Shown: positions 1-8,798, counted from the stretch's first letter. The stretch is 64,000 nt of DNA from CAZDQL01 sp964507325 (GCA_964507325.1 CAZDQL010000005.1:55013-119012); one strand, 5' to 3'. The notes: generated by a model from the letters alone, not told the origin. Numbers and translations: made by a program.

Positions 1-203
1 GACATCAGGTTGCCGAGACCTCCCCCCCAGGGGTGCTCGGTGATCCAACCCACGGCACCCCCTGCCTGGGCGCCGACGCTCGCGGTGGCGGCGGCGGTCG
101 CCAGGAAGACCACCAGCTGCTTGAAGGCGTTGTCGTTGAACGCCCCCAGGAACTGGGTCAGGACCATCGCTCCGAAGGAGCGCTCTTTCAGGAGGTGGAG
201 CAT
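1..203 (-). CDS. MFS transporter, N-terminal fragment (cut by window edge)
   Basis: Only the first 67 codons are present, reading off the left edge. The ATG is at 201-203. The N-terminus reads MLHLLKERSFGAMVLTQFLG and continues AFNDNAFKQLVVFL, the first-helix signature of MFS carriers of the LplT/lysophospholipid-transporter kind, where an F-L-G-A-F-N-D-N stretch is typical. It is expected to be an inner-membrane carrier. The substrate cannot be told from this fragment. It runs in the same direction as the glycosyltransferase gene upstream, with 78 bp between them. Confidence 0.7.
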   Translation of the reverse strand, partial: MLHLLKERSFGAMVLTQFLGAFNDNAFKQLVVFLATAAATASVGAQAGGAVGWITEHPWGGGLGNLM

Positions 204-281
204 CGGGGTTCTGGATCCCCCAGCTTCGGAAAACTGGGCCTCCCATGCCCGGATCCCCGCGGGGCGGGGGCTTCGCCCAGC

Positions 282-1367
282 TTATCGATGGGCCGCCAGG
301 CGCTCCAGACCCGCCAGGCTCTCGGCGTGGTCCGGCTTGAAGGCCAGGGCGCGCCGGTAGTACTCGCGCGCATCCTCCGGCATCTCCAGGCACTCCCGCA
401 TCACCGCCAGGTGGTAGGCGGGGCCCCAGGTGTGGGCCGCCTCGGCGGAGGAGCCCCCCAGGCCGTCGGAGTTGGAGAGCTCGAGGCAGCGCTGGAAGCG
501 CGCCTCCGCCAGCTCCAGGTGCCCCACGTCGAGGGCGAGCAACCCCTCGACGTAGCTGGTGTCGGCGCGCTCCGCGAAGGCGGGCGCGACCTGCTGCAGG
601 AGCGCGAGCGCCTCCAGGGAGCGGCCCAGCCGGCGCATGGTGTGGCAGGTGAGCTCCACCAGGAGCGCCAGGTAGGGGGCGCCGACGTCGACGTGGTCGA
701 GGGCGCTGGTGAAGGCCTCCAGCGCCGCTTCGTGATTCTCCCCCACCAGGTGCGTGCGACCGAGCTGGTACCAGTGGTAGGCGTCCTGCGGCTCCTCGGC
801 CACGAGCCCCTCGAGGAAGCGCCGGTTGCGCGCCACCTTGTCCTTGCCGGAGATGGAATCGCCGCGGTAGCCGTAGTGGGCCACCTCCAGCCCGACGTGC
901 CGAGCCGGGGCGGGGCCCTCTCCGAAGTGCGGCTGCTCGTGGAAGCGGCCCACGTAGCGGAGGTCGGGGCGCCGCGGGAAGAAGCGCGAGACGCGGCTGC
1001 GCAGGTCCCCCTGCTCCTGGCGATCGACGATCGTCACCTGCCCCGCCCGGTCGGGATGGGCGGCGGCGAAGGCCTCCAGGCAAGCGCGGGCGTCGGGGTC
1101 CTCGAGCGCCTCGTCGGCGTCCAGGACCAGGATCCAGTCGCCGGTGGCCATGGCCAGGGAGGCGTTGCGGGCGGCGGCGAAATCCTCCGTCCACTGGAAC
1201 TCCTCGACCCGAGCCCCGGCCGCGCGGGCGATCTCGACGGTGCGATCCCGGGAGCCGGTGTCGAGGATGCACAGCTCGTCGACCACGCCGGCGACCGAAG
1301 CGAGGCAGCGCGGGAGGTCCGCCTCCTCGTCGCGGACGATGGCGCAGAGGCTGATTTTGGGGCGCAT
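282..1367 (-). CDS. Family 2 glycosyltransferase with C-terminal TPR region
   Basis: A 361-residue protein. The N-terminus (about residues 1-110) is a GT2 fold: KISLCAIVRDEEADLPRCL, then DTGSRDRT and ILVLDADEAL, where DAD is the metal/nucleotide-sugar DxD motif. From about residue 180 the protein becomes helical and repetitive (DAYHWYQLGRTHL, DAREYYRRALAFKPDHAESL), matching TPR units. This GT2-TPR layout is common for cytoplasmic sugar transferases acting on lipids or proteins (TPR as docking surface), but the acceptor is unknown. The ATG at 1367 opens directly on the GT2 core. A GATACC box lies just upstream, so the mRNA may have almost no leader. Confidence 0.85.
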   Translation of the reverse strand: MRPKISLCAIVRDEEADLPRCLASVAGVVDELCILDTGSRDRTVEIARAAGARVEEFQWTEDFAAARNASLAMATGDWILVLDADEALEDPDARACLEAFAAAHPDRAGQVTIVDRQEQGDLRSRVSRFFPRRPDLRYVGRFHEQPHFGEGPAPARHVGLEVAHYGYRGDSISGKDKVARNRRFLEGLVAEEPQDAYHWYQLGRTHLVGENHEAALEAFTSALDHVDVGAPYLALLVELTCHTMRRLGRSLEALALLQQVAPAFAERADTSYVEGLLALDVGHLELAEARFQRCLELSNSDGLGGSSAEAAHTWGPAYHLAVMRECLEMPEDAREYYRRALAFKPDHAESLAGLERLAAHR

Positions 1368-1508
1368 CCTAGGGGTATCGGGCGCCCCCCCCGATCCCTT
1401 GAGCCCCCCGCGTGAGGGCGCCTTCCCACCCCCGGGACCCCCCCTGGGGAGGGATGGGGGCCAGGCGGCGTCAAGCTGGGGGCCGATCGACCCGATACCT
1501 TGGAGACC

Positions 1509-1862
1509 ATGAAGAAGCGCCTTTCCATCCCCGTCCTGTCCCTGGCCCTCGTCACCGGCTACGGCGTCGGACAGCAGGCCCAGGACGACGTCATGGCCCA
1601 GCAGGTGGACGCCCTGACCAAGCGGGTCGAGGCGGTCGAGGGCTACCTCCAGGCCCAGGCGAAGGCGATGCAGGCCTCCAGCGCCGCGGTCGACCTCGCG
1701 GTCGAGCAGGGCTTCACCTCGGGCATCAACTTCGAATCGCGCCAGACCCTGGTGAAGGCCTGGCAGGCGCGCGCCAAGGCGGCCGGCGTCAACGTCCCCG
1801 GCGTCAAGGAAGCCAAGCAGGTCGAGCCGATCGACCCGCGGCTGAAGCGCCGAGGCCGCTAG
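1509..1862 (+). CDS. Small exported coiled-coil protein, unknown function
   Basis: A 117-residue protein. It opens with MKKRLSIPVLSLALVTGYGV, a basic n-region and hydrophobic core of a signal peptide, then a Gln/Ala-rich helical stretch (QQVDALTKRVEAVEGYLQAQ) that looks like a short coiled coil. The C-terminus is basic (DPRLKRRGR). A TTG three codons upstream is in frame, but the ATG at 1509 places the KKR n-region correctly. TACCTT at 1496-1501 lies 7 nt before the ATG, so a leaderless mRNA is possible. I recognise no family. A periplasmic or envelope-associated location is inferred. Confidence 0.6.
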   Translation: MKKRLSIPVLSLALVTGYGVGQQAQDDVMAQQVDALTKRVEAVEGYLQAQAKAMQASSAAVDLAVEQGFTSGINFESRQTLVKAWQARAKAAGVNVPGVKEAKQVEPIDPRLKRRGR

Positions 1863-1890
1863 GGTCCTCGGTACGCGGAGCCCCGGGCGG

Positions 1891-1896
1891 TATCCT
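1891..1896 (+). promoter_or_regulatory. -10-like TATCCT box before xerC
   Basis: TATCCT sits 6 nt upstream of the GTG start of the recombinase gene, leaving little or no 5' leader. It matches the TA(G/T)NCT boxes seen before several other genes in the window (19172, 34157, 41359, 16924). Assignment rests on recurrence and position only. Confidence 0.4.
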
Positions 1897-1902
1897 CGCC
1901 CC

Positions 1903-2790
1903 GTGCACCGACACGTCGACCGCTACCTGCACCGCCTGGCGAACACCCGGGGCGCTTCTCCCCACACCCTGAAGGCCTACGGCGGCGACCTGGCGGACTT
2001 CGCGGGGTTCCTCGAGGAGCGCGGGATCGACGAACCCGCCGCGCTCACCCGCCGCGCCCTGCGCTCCTGGTTGGCGGAGCTCGACGAACGGGGCCTGGCG
2101 AAGAGCAGCGTCCAGCGCAAGCTCTCGGCGGTGCGCGGCCTGCTCGACCACCTGGTGCGGGAGGGGCTGCTCGAGTCGAGCCCTGCGTCGGGTCTGCGCC
2201 AGCGGCGCGGAGGGCGGCACCTGCCGGCGGTGCTCTCGGAGGAGGAGATCGAGGCGCTGCTCGCCGCGCCGGACGCCACCACCCCCCTGGGCCGGCGCGA
2301 CCGCGCCATCCTCGAGGTGATGTACTCCGCGGGGACGCGGGCGGCGGAGACGGTGGGGCTGGACCGCGACGACCTCGACCTGGCGCGCGGCATCGCCCGC
2401 GTGCTGGGCAAGGGGCGCAAGGAGCGCCTGGCGGCCCTGGGGCGCCCGGCGGTCGAGGCCCTGCGGGAGTACCTGAGCGATCCCCGCCGCCCGAAGCCCG
2501 CCTCGGCGGCTCCCAAGGCGGTCTTCCTGAATCGCAGCGGCGGGCGCCTCTCCACCCGCTCCCTCGAGCGCCTGATCGCCAAGGCCGCCCAACGCGCGGG
2601 GATCCGCCGCCACACCACCCCCCACACCCTGCGGCACAGCTTCGCCACCCACCTCCTGAACCGCGGCGCCGACCTGCGCGCCGTCCAGGAGCTGCTCGGC
2701 CACGCCCACCTGGTGACGACCCAGATCTACACCCACGTCTTGATCTCGCGCAGGCGCGCGCGGAGTAGACCCCGGGTAAGCTCTGCGCCA
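1903..2790 (+). CDS. xerC: Tyrosine recombinase, XerC/XerD family (3' end disturbed)
   Basis: Site-specific recombinase that would resolve chromosome dimers at dif. The N-terminal SAM-like domain covers about residues 1-95 (SPHTLKAYGGDLADFAGFLE). The catalytic domain carries all six expected residues: R in SAGTRAAET, K in VLGKGRKER, H and R in HTLRHSFATH, H in LLGHAHL and Y in TQIYTHV. The GTG at 1903 is the only sensible start. Oddity: there is no in-frame stop. After THV the frame runs through 17 atypical residues into the downstream ZIP gene. In the -1 frame the sequence gives LDLAQARAE and a TAG at 2766-2768, which looks like a normal Xer C-terminus. A one-base indel (natural or a sequencing error) near 2739 is therefore likely. 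The product is probably XerC; XerD is not excluded. Confidence 0.8.
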
Positions 2791-3540
2791 ATGTTGGACC
2801 TGGTCGCCATTCTCGCCATCGCCCTCCTCGGAGGCCTCTTGCCGCTGCTCGCCCGCTGGGGGGAGCGCGGGCAGCACACGGCCCTCGCCCTGTCGACGGG
2901 GATCTTCCTGGGGGCGGTCTTCCTGCACTTCCTGCCCGCTCTCTCCGAGCTCTCCCTGGGCCACGGCGCGGAGTCGGGACACCACCACGGCGGGGACCCC
3001 TGGTTGTGGTTGATCGTCCTCGTGGGGGTGCTCGGGATCTACCTCTTCGAGGCCCTGGTGCTGCGCACCCACGACCACGACGAGCTGCACCGCCACCGGG
3101 CGGTGAGCTGGGGCGCCTTCCTCGGCCTCGCCGTGCACGCCCTGACCAGCGGCGTGAGCTACGGCGCGGCGCGGCAGTACGAGGAGGTGTCCGACGCGCT
3201 CCTGATGGCGATCGTCGCCCACAAGGGGTTCGAGGCCTTCTCGCTGACGACGGTCTTCCTCCTGGCGGCGATGAGTCGAGCGCGGCTCTGCGCGCTGGTG
3301 GTGGGCTTCTCCCTGGTGACCCCGGTGGGGATCCTGCTCGGCGACCAGTTGACCGCCGCCCTGGGTGACGCGGGCACGGCGGTGTTGACGGCGCTGGCGG
3401 CGGGGACCTTCCTGTACGTGTGCCTCTGCGAGCTCCTGGTGGAGGTCTTCCACCACCGGGAGGACAGCGGCAAGAAGATCTTCCTGCTGGCGCTCGGGAT
3501 CGCCTTGACCTTCTTCTTCGAGCAGATCGGGGGGGTGTGA
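2791..3540 (+). CDS. ZIP family metal transporter
   Basis: About 249 residues with seven or eight hydrophobic segments. The loop between helices III and IV is His-rich (GHGAESGHHHGGD and LRTHDHDELHRHR). Membrane helices carry the ZIP metal-site signatures HALTSGVSYGAA and IVAHKGFEAF (helices IV and V). ZIP proteins move Zn2+ or other divalent cations into the cytoplasm. The ATG at 2791 follows the Xer gene in the same open frame; I treat it as an independent gene because the protein starts cleanly with a hydrophobic helix. Its TGA overlaps the GTG of the next gene, so the two metal transporters are translationally coupled. Confidence 0.8.
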   Translation: MLDLVAILAIALLGGLLPLLARWGERGQHTALALSTGIFLGAVFLHFLPALSELSLGHGAESGHHHGGDPWLWLIVLVGVLGIYLFEALVLRTHDHDELHRHRAVSWGAFLGLAVHALTSGVSYGAARQYEEVSDALLMAIVAHKGFEAFSLTTVFLLAAMSRARLCALVVGFSLVTPVGILLGDQLTAALGDAGTAVLTALAAGTFLYVCLCELLVEVFHHREDSGKKIFLLALGIALTFFFEQIGGV

Positions 3541-4646
3541 GCTACCTCGTCGAGTGGGGGCTGGAGCTCTGGGCGATCCTCGCCCAATCGGGGCCCTTCC
3601 TGCTCCTGGGGCTGGCGCTGGCGGGGCTGCTCGGGGTGCTCGTGCCCCAGGCCGCGATCGTGGCGCACCTCGGGCGCAACGACTTCTCGGCGGTGGGCAA
3701 GGCCGCCCTGCTCGGCGCCCCGATCCCGCTCTGCTCCTGCTCGGTGCTGCCCACCGCGGCGGCGCTGCGGCGCGCGGGGGCGAGCAAGGGCGCCACCAGC
3801 GCCTTCCTGATCTCCACGCCCGAGACGGGGGTCGACTCGATCGGCATCACCTGGGCCCTGACCAATCCGGTGCTGACTGTGGCGCGCCCCCTGGCGGCGA
3901 TCGCCACCGCCCTGGCCTCGGGGCTGGCGGTCAACCTGATGGTGCGCCGGGGGTGGGAGGAGGAGCGCCCCGCCGAAGCGGATTCCGCCGACTGCGCGTG
4001 TCAGGCGTCGGAGGATGCGTGCGAGAGCGAGCCCGCCCCCACGGGGGGTGTCGCCCGCCGCGCGGCACGCTACGCCTTCGGGACCCTGATGGCGGACTTG
4101 GCCCCCTGGCTGGCGGTGGGGCTCTTGCTCTCCGCCCTGATCGCGGTCTTCGTCCCCTCCGACTTCTTCGGCACGGTCGTCCCCGACGGGGCTCCGGCGA
4201 TGGGGCTGATGCTCCTGGTGGGGATCCCCACCTACGTCTGCGCCACCGCCAGCACCCCGGTGGCGGCGGCCCTGATCGCCAAGGGGCTCGAGCCGGGGGC
4301 GGCGCTGGTCTTCCTCCTGGCCGGGCCCGCCACCAACCTGGCGACGATCGCCGTCGTGCGGGGGCTGCTCGGCAATCGGGTGGCGGTGGTCTACCTGGTC
4401 TCGATCGCCGCTCTGGCCCTGGGGGCGGGGGCGCTCCTGGCCGGCCTGGACCGCTGGTTCGACCTGGGCGCCTCCCAGGTGGTGGCGGGGGCCGCGGGAG
4501 AGGCACCGGGTCCCCTGAACGCCGTCGGCGGGGGGCTCCTGGGGTTGCTGATCGTGGCGCACCTGATTGCGCGCCGGGCGCGCAGGCAGGCAAGCGCCCT
4601 GGACCGGGACGAAATCGCGGCGGGGGACGAGACAACTCGGGGTTGA
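3537..4646 (+). CDS. Metal-efflux permease, SO_0444/ArsP-like (PF03773)
   Basis: A 369-residue polytopic membrane protein. The diagnostic motif PLCSCSVLPTAAALRRAGAS lies near residue 65, and a second half-site (GIPTYVCATASTPVAAALI) occurs in the C-terminal half, giving the two-repeat layout of this permease family. Between the halves is a soluble linker with several Cys and acidic residues (ADCACQASEDACESE region), a plausible metal-sensing or docking loop. Family members export Cu/Zn or arsenicals; the substrate here is not fixed. The start is the GTG at 3537, overlapping the ZIP stop by 4 nt (GTGA). Coupling to a ZIP uptake protein suggests a metal-homeostasis pair. Confidence 0.75.
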   Translation: MSYLVEWGLELWAILAQSGPFLLLGLALAGLLGVLVPQAAIVAHLGRNDFSAVGKAALLGAPIPLCSCSVLPTAAALRRAGASKGATSAFLISTPETGVDSIGITWALTNPVLTVARPLAAIATALASGLAVNLMVRRGWEEERPAEADSADCACQASEDACESEPAPTGGVARRAARYAFGTLMADLAPWLAVGLLLSALIAVFVPSDFFGTVVPDGAPAMGLMLLVGIPTYVCATASTPVAAALIAKGLEPGAALVFLLAGPATNLATIAVVRGLLGNRVAVVYLVSIAALALGAGALLAGLDRWFDLGASQVVAGAAGEAPGPLNAVGGGLLGLLIVAHLIARRARRQASALDRDEIAAGDETTRG

Positions 4647-4738
4647 TCGGCTACCTTTTTCCGCTTCGTGAGCCCGGAGAACGCTCCGCTTTGGCTCTCG
4701 TCCTCTCCCCCAAGGCCTCCATCCTCGAGGTACGTCCC

Positions 4739-5029
4739 ATGTCCCGCACCTGCCAAGTCACTGGTCGCGGCACCAAGGTCGGCGGCAGCATCGCCCGCCG
4801 GGGTCTGCCCAAGAAGAAGGGCGGCGTCGGCCTGCGCATCACCGGTCACACCAAGCGCAAGTTCAAGGTCAACGTCCAGAAGAAGCGCATCTGGGTCCCG
4901 GAGCTGGGGGAGTACGTCACCGTCAAGCTATCCACGCGCGCGCTGCGCACGATCAACAAGAACGGCGCCTTCCCGACCCTCCTGAAGGCGGGCTTGATCA
5001 AGCCCAAGCGCAAGGCGCGGGAGGCGTAG
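4739..5029 (+). CDS. rpmB: 50S ribosomal protein L28
   Basis: A 96-residue, highly basic protein. It begins MSRTCQVTGRGTKVGG and contains TGHTKRKFKVNVQKKRIWVP, typical of bacterial L28, a structural protein of the large ribosomal subunit. The ATG at 4739 matches the universal family N-terminus. The C-terminal extension (LLKAGLIKPKRKAREA) is within the family's length range. The gene stands alone, without rpmG. The 92-bp upstream gap contains TACCTTT, a possible -10 element. Confidence 0.95.
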   Translation: MSRTCQVTGRGTKVGGSIARRGLPKKKGGVGLRITGHTKRKFKVNVQKKRIWVPELGEYVTVKLSTRALRTINKNGAFPTLLKAGLIKPKRKAREA

Positions 5030-5045
5030 GGGGCCGGAGACTTCC

Positions 5046-5612
5046 TTGGCGGTCGGTCGGTGTGGAGGGCTTCCTTTCGGGGGGCTCCTGTGCACCCTTC
5101 TTCTGACGCTGGGTGGCGGTCTCCTCGCGGGTTGCGGCCCCGCGGCGAGCCAGGTGGAGGAGGAGCCGGATCCCCCTCCCGTGGGGCCGACCGTGGAGAT
5201 CACCTTCAAGCACCTCTCCCTGCTCGGCGTCGACGTGAAGGAGATTCTGGACGCCCTCTTCGAAGGGGGGGAAGCGGCGAGAAGCTGGGAGTTCCCGGAG
5301 TCGCTCCAGGACCTGGATGGCCGAGAGGTCGGTATCGCCGGCTACATGCTCCCCCTCGACTGGAGCGCGGACGGAGAACGCGTGAAGCACTTCATGCTGG
5401 TGCGCGACCTGGCTGATTGCTGCTTCGGTGGCATGCCGCGGCCGGACGAGTGGGTGGACGTGACGATGGGGGCGGGCAAGTTCGCAGATTTCCTCTACCG
5501 CCGGCCGGTGCGCGTCGAGGGGCGCTTCTCATTGGGGGCGAACTGGACCGAGGGTGACCTGGTGCCCAGTACCTTCCAGATGCTGGGGCGGTCCGTCGAG
5601 CGCTACCCGTGA
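5046..5612 (+). CDS. DUF3299-type lipoprotein
   Basis: A 188-residue protein. A signal peptide ends in the lipobox LLAGC near residue 30, so it is a predicted lipoprotein. The C-terminal half has the pattern of the DUF3299 family of exported proteins: YMLPLDWSADGERVKHFMLV followed by DCCFGGMPRPDEWVDVTM. No reaction is known for the family; its members often sit near metal or ABC-type export genes. The start is taken as the TTG at 5046, 16 nt after the rpmB stop, because no ATG or GTG precedes the hydrophobic core in frame. Confidence 0.65.
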   Translation: MAVGRCGGLPFGGLLCTLLLTLGGGLLAGCGPAASQVEEEPDPPPVGPTVEITFKHLSLLGVDVKEILDALFEGGEAARSWEFPESLQDLDGREVGIAGYMLPLDWSADGERVKHFMLVRDLADCCFGGMPRPDEWVDVTMGAGKFADFLYRRPVRVEGRFSLGANWTEGDLVPSTFQMLGRSVERYP

Positions 5613-5630
5613 GGGTCGCTCACCGCGCTC
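5598..5630. terminator. Hairpin spanning two convergent stop codons
   Basis: Nested inverted repeats GAGCGC/GCGCTC (5598-5603 and 5625-5630) and GTGAG/CTCAC (5609-5613 and 5619-5623) overlap the TGA of the upstream gene and the stop of the convergent gene. It may end transcription in both directions. There is no T-tract. Confidence 0.4.
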
Positions 5631-6171
5631 CCACGAGGGTCTCCCCCACCGAGCGCAGGACGTCCCGGTAGGTGGGCGGCAGGTCGCGGGCCCAGCGCTC
5701 GAGCAGGTCCAGGTTCTCGTCCAGATCGCCCTCCTGGAGGGCGTCGCGCAGGGCGGCCACCGCGGGCTGGAGCTCCACCAGGGCCTGCGTCGCCTCGCGG
5801 TCGGCTCGCGCCTCTTGCGCCTCGGCCAGCTCGAGGGCCTGGCGGCAGTGGGTCGCGTCGCAGCTCGCCTCCTGGGCGATCATCCCGGCCAACGTGGAGC
5901 GCTCCGATGCCTGGACCGCGGCCCAGGCGGCCTCCTCGAGGTGACTCTCCCGGGGGGGCGCTTCACCCAGGAGGAAGTGCTCGCGCATCCCGCGCCGCGC
6001 CCGATAGAGGCTCTCGAGCTGGGCGTCCCACTCCCGCCAGGCGGAGGCCTCGCGGGCGTGGAGCTGACGCGGATCGGAGGGGAGGGCGGGCGCCGTCTGG
6101 CGGCAGGCGCCGAGCAGGGCCAGAAGGCCCACAAGCGCCAGGAGCGGGAGGGCGTGCTTGGTTCGTCGCAT
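5620..6171 (-). CDS. Small helical lipoprotein, unknown function
   Basis: A 183-residue protein. It begins MRRTKHALPLLALVGLLALL and has a GAC lipobox cysteine near residue 23, so it is predicted to be lipid-anchored. The rest is acidic, Ala/Glu-rich and helical (SAWREWDAQLESLYRARRG), and carries a short C-x4-HC motif (SCDATHCRQA). The ATG at 6171 gives the best n-region; an in-frame GTG at 6180 adds only three residues. It converges on the DUF3299 lipoprotein gene with 7 bp between the stops. I recognise no family. Confidence 0.6.
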   Translation of the reverse strand: MRRTKHALPLLALVGLLALLGACRQTAPALPSDPRQLHAREASAWREWDAQLESLYRARRGMREHFLLGEAPPRESHLEEAAWAAVQASERSTLAGMIAQEASCDATHCRQALELAEAQEARADREATQALVELQPAVAALRDALQEGDLDENLDLLERWARDLPPTYRDVLRSVGETLVGAR

Positions 6172-6211
6172 GGGGATCACGCCCAGCAGAACGTCCCAGC
6201 CCCTGCTCGGT

Positions 6212-8683
6212 TCACCGGTCCTCCCGGATCACCGAGTCGCCCGCCGGATACTCGGTGTGTTCGTCGAGGGGGGTGAGCGTCTCGCCGTCGAGGACGACCG
6301 TCACCGAGTAGGAGATGGTGGCGCCCTCGGGGTGCTCCGTACGTACGTAGAGGGGCGTGAGGCTCTCGCCGTCGAGGACGGCCGTCGCCGAGTGGCCCTT
6401 GGACCCGTCGTCGAGGCGCATGGTGCGACCGGCGATCACGTACCGGTCTTCAGGGCTGAATTGGTAGTCCCAGAGGTCCTCCAGGGTGGTGCGGGTGCGC
6501 CCATCTCTGGAGACGATCTGCGGGATGGTCGAGAGAGCGAGTCGTGTCCCCTCGCAGTCGAGGGTGATGGTCATCGGCGCGGGCGACCCACCCTCGAAAT
6601 CGATGTGCCAGCGCCGCTGAAGCGTGCGCGCGTCACACAGGTAGACGATCCAGATGCCGCCGGTGGTGATGACCAAGTCCGCACCGTCCGGCGTGAAGAG
6701 CACCTGGTGAATCAGCTCCGTCTCTGGAGGCCCCCCCGCTCCGAACCTCCCGGTGGCGACCAGCTCCCCGCTCACGACATCCCAGAGCGATGCGTGTGGT
6801 CCCCTGCCGCCGGTTGCCAGGTGGACGCCATCGGGGTGGAAGGAGACGGTCCACAGCGGCTCGGAGTGCACGAGGGCGGGTCCCGTCTCCTTCCCGGAGG
6901 CGACGTCCCACAGGCGGGCGTACCCGTCCCACCCCACGCCGGCGAGGGTCCTCGAGTCGGGCGACCAATCCACCGCCAGCGCTTTCTTCTCCTGCGGAAA
7001 CCGCAGGACCTCCCGCCCCGTCTCGACGTCCCACACGCAGGTGTCTCCCCCACAGACGGCGACGATCTTCGACCCGTCCGGCGCGAAGCGCAACGTGAGT
7101 CGCCAGGGGGTGCGCTCTCCCCACTCGAGCGAGGCCGACCAGGAGATGTCCCCCTCCTCGAGGTCCCAGAGTCGCAGGGTCTTGTCCATCGACAGGGTCG
7201 CCAGGAGATTCTCCGTCGGGGAGGGGACCGCGGACAGGAACTCCACGCCAGGCCCCTCGAGTACCCGTCGGGTCCGTCCCGACTCCAGGTCGAAGAGCCG
7301 CACCGTGCCGTCGCTCGAAACCACCGCCGCCGTGCGCCCATCCGACAGCGGAGTGCACGGCCCCCAGCAGTGGGCCTCGGGTGGTGCGACCTCCGTGGCC
7401 TCGGGGTACTGCGGGTACTCACCGATGGGAGCGAGCGTCTCACCGTCGACGACAACCTTCACCGAGTAGGAGACGGTGGAGCCTGCGGGGTACTCCGTGC
7501 GTTCGTACAGGGGAGCGAAGGTCTCGCCGTCGAGGACGACCGTCGCCGAGTGGGAACCCAGGCTGTCGGCGGAGGGGATGATGCGGCGGGCGATCACGTA
7601 CCGATCTCCGGGACTGAACCGGAGGTCCTCCAGGTCTTCGTCCAGGGAGGCGAGGGGTCGACCCTTTCTGGAGACGATCCGCGGCACTCTCGAGAGAGCG
7701 AGTCGACCTCCCTCGGCGTCGAAGGCGACGTTCATCGGTGCGGGGGTCCCTCCCTCGAGGTCGATCTGCCAGCGCTCCTGGAGCATGTAGGCGTAGCACA
7801 GGTGGACGCTCCAGTGGCCACCGGTGGTGATCACCAGCTCCGTTCCGTCCGGCGTGAAGATCAGCTGCTGGATCGACTGGGACAGGGGGAGCCCGTCGCT
7901 GAAGCCCTCGGCCGCGACCAGCTCACCGCTGCGGAGGTTCCAGAGCGATGCCGTGGCTCCCAGGCCACCCGTGACCAGATAGAAACCGTCCGGATGGAAG
8001 GCGACGGTCCGCAGGGGTCCGAGGTGCTCGAGAGCGGGCCGGGTCTCCTCGCCGGTGGTGGTATCCCAGAGGCGGGCGTACCCATCCTCCCCCACGCTGG
8101 CGAGGGTTCGCGAGTCGGGGGACCAGTCCGCCGCTTGCGTCCTCGTCTCCTGCGGCAGTGCCAAGATCTCACGACCCGTCTGGACGTCCCACACGCGGGC
8201 GTCCCCCCCACGGGCGGCGACGATCTTCGATCCATCGGGCGCGAAGCGCAGCGTGTGGCCCCAGTAGGTGTGCAGTCCCCTCGGCAGGGAAGCCGACCAG
8301 GAGAGGCGTCCATCCTCCAGATCCCAGACGCACAGGGTCTTGTCCGCCGACGAGGTCGCCAGGATGTCGCCTTGCGGGGAGGGGACCACGGAGAGGGCCT
8401 TCTCGCGGTGCCCTCTCAGGATCCGCAGAGTCCGCCCCGACTCCAGGTCGAAGAGCCGGACCGTGCCGTCGTCGCAGGCCACCGCCGCGATTCGCCCATC
8501 GGGCAGTGGAATGCACTGCGAGCACCAGAGCGCCCGGGATCGCTCCACTTCCGGGGGCTCGGGTGGTTCCGTCTGGGGAGCGGCGTACGCCGCCTGGAAA
8601 GGTCCGAGCGCGACGAATGAGAGGAGCAGCAGCGCGGTACAGGGGCGCGCGGTCTTCGACGAGGAAGCGACTGTCGTAGTCAT
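6212..8683 (-). CDS. Exported WD40-repeat protein built of two tandem homologous halves
   Basis: An 823-residue protein. The signal peptide (ALLLLSFVALGPFQAAYAAP) follows the ATG at 8683. The mature protein is a series of WD40 blades: DGTVRLFDLESGRT, SADKTLCVWDLEDG, GGDARVWDVQTGRE, EDGYARLWDTTTGEE. About 385 residues later the same set recurs (DGTVRLFDLESGRT, SMDKTLRLWDLEEG, GGDTCVWDVETGRE, WDGYARLWDVASGKE). The second half is therefore a duplicate of the first, probably two beta-propellers. WD40 propellers act as protein-interaction scaffolds; no enzyme domain is attached. It is transcribed divergently from the lipoprotein gene at 8799. Confidence 0.8.
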   Translation of the reverse strand: MTTTVASSSKTARPCTALLLLSFVALGPFQAAYAAPQTEPPEPPEVERSRALWCSQCIPLPDGRIAAVACDDGTVRLFDLESGRTLRILRGHREKALSVVPSPQGDILATSSADKTLCVWDLEDGRLSWSASLPRGLHTYWGHTLRFAPDGSKIVAARGGDARVWDVQTGREILALPQETRTQAADWSPDSRTLASVGEDGYARLWDTTTGEETRPALEHLGPLRTVAFHPDGFYLVTGGLGATASLWNLRSGELVAAEGFSDGLPLSQSIQQLIFTPDGTELVITTGGHWSVHLCYAYMLQERWQIDLEGGTPAPMNVAFDAEGGRLALSRVPRIVSRKGRPLASLDEDLEDLRFSPGDRYVIARRIIPSADSLGSHSATVVLDGETFAPLYERTEYPAGSTVSYSVKVVVDGETLAPIGEYPQYPEATEVAPPEAHCWGPCTPLSDGRTAAVVSSDGTVRLFDLESGRTRRVLEGPGVEFLSAVPSPTENLLATLSMDKTLRLWDLEEGDISWSASLEWGERTPWRLTLRFAPDGSKIVAVCGGDTCVWDVETGREVLRFPQEKKALAVDWSPDSRTLAGVGWDGYARLWDVASGKETGPALVHSEPLWTVSFHPDGVHLATGGRGPHASLWDVVSGELVATGRFGAGGPPETELIHQVLFTPDGADLVITTGGIWIVYLCDARTLQRRWHIDFEGGSPAPMTITLDCEGTRLALSTIPQIVSRDGRTRTTLEDLWDYQFSPEDRYVIAGRTMRLDDGSKGHSATAVLDGESLTPLYVRTEHPEGATISYSVTVVLDGETLTPLDEHTEYPAGDSVIREDR

Positions 8684-8798
8684 GAGCCATCCAACCCGGG
8701 CCCTGGGCGTGGGTTCCGATCCAGCCTCGCCAGCCATGGTCACCAAGCGTACATTGCCGAGGGAGGGAGGAAGCTCCGACCGTGAGGAGGACGTCGCC

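Noticed and set aside
33..1415. Long open frame on the plus strand opposite the GT2 gene
   Set aside because: It is an antisense shadow produced by high GC; the minus-strand frame has GT2 and TPR motifs, the plus-strand one has none.
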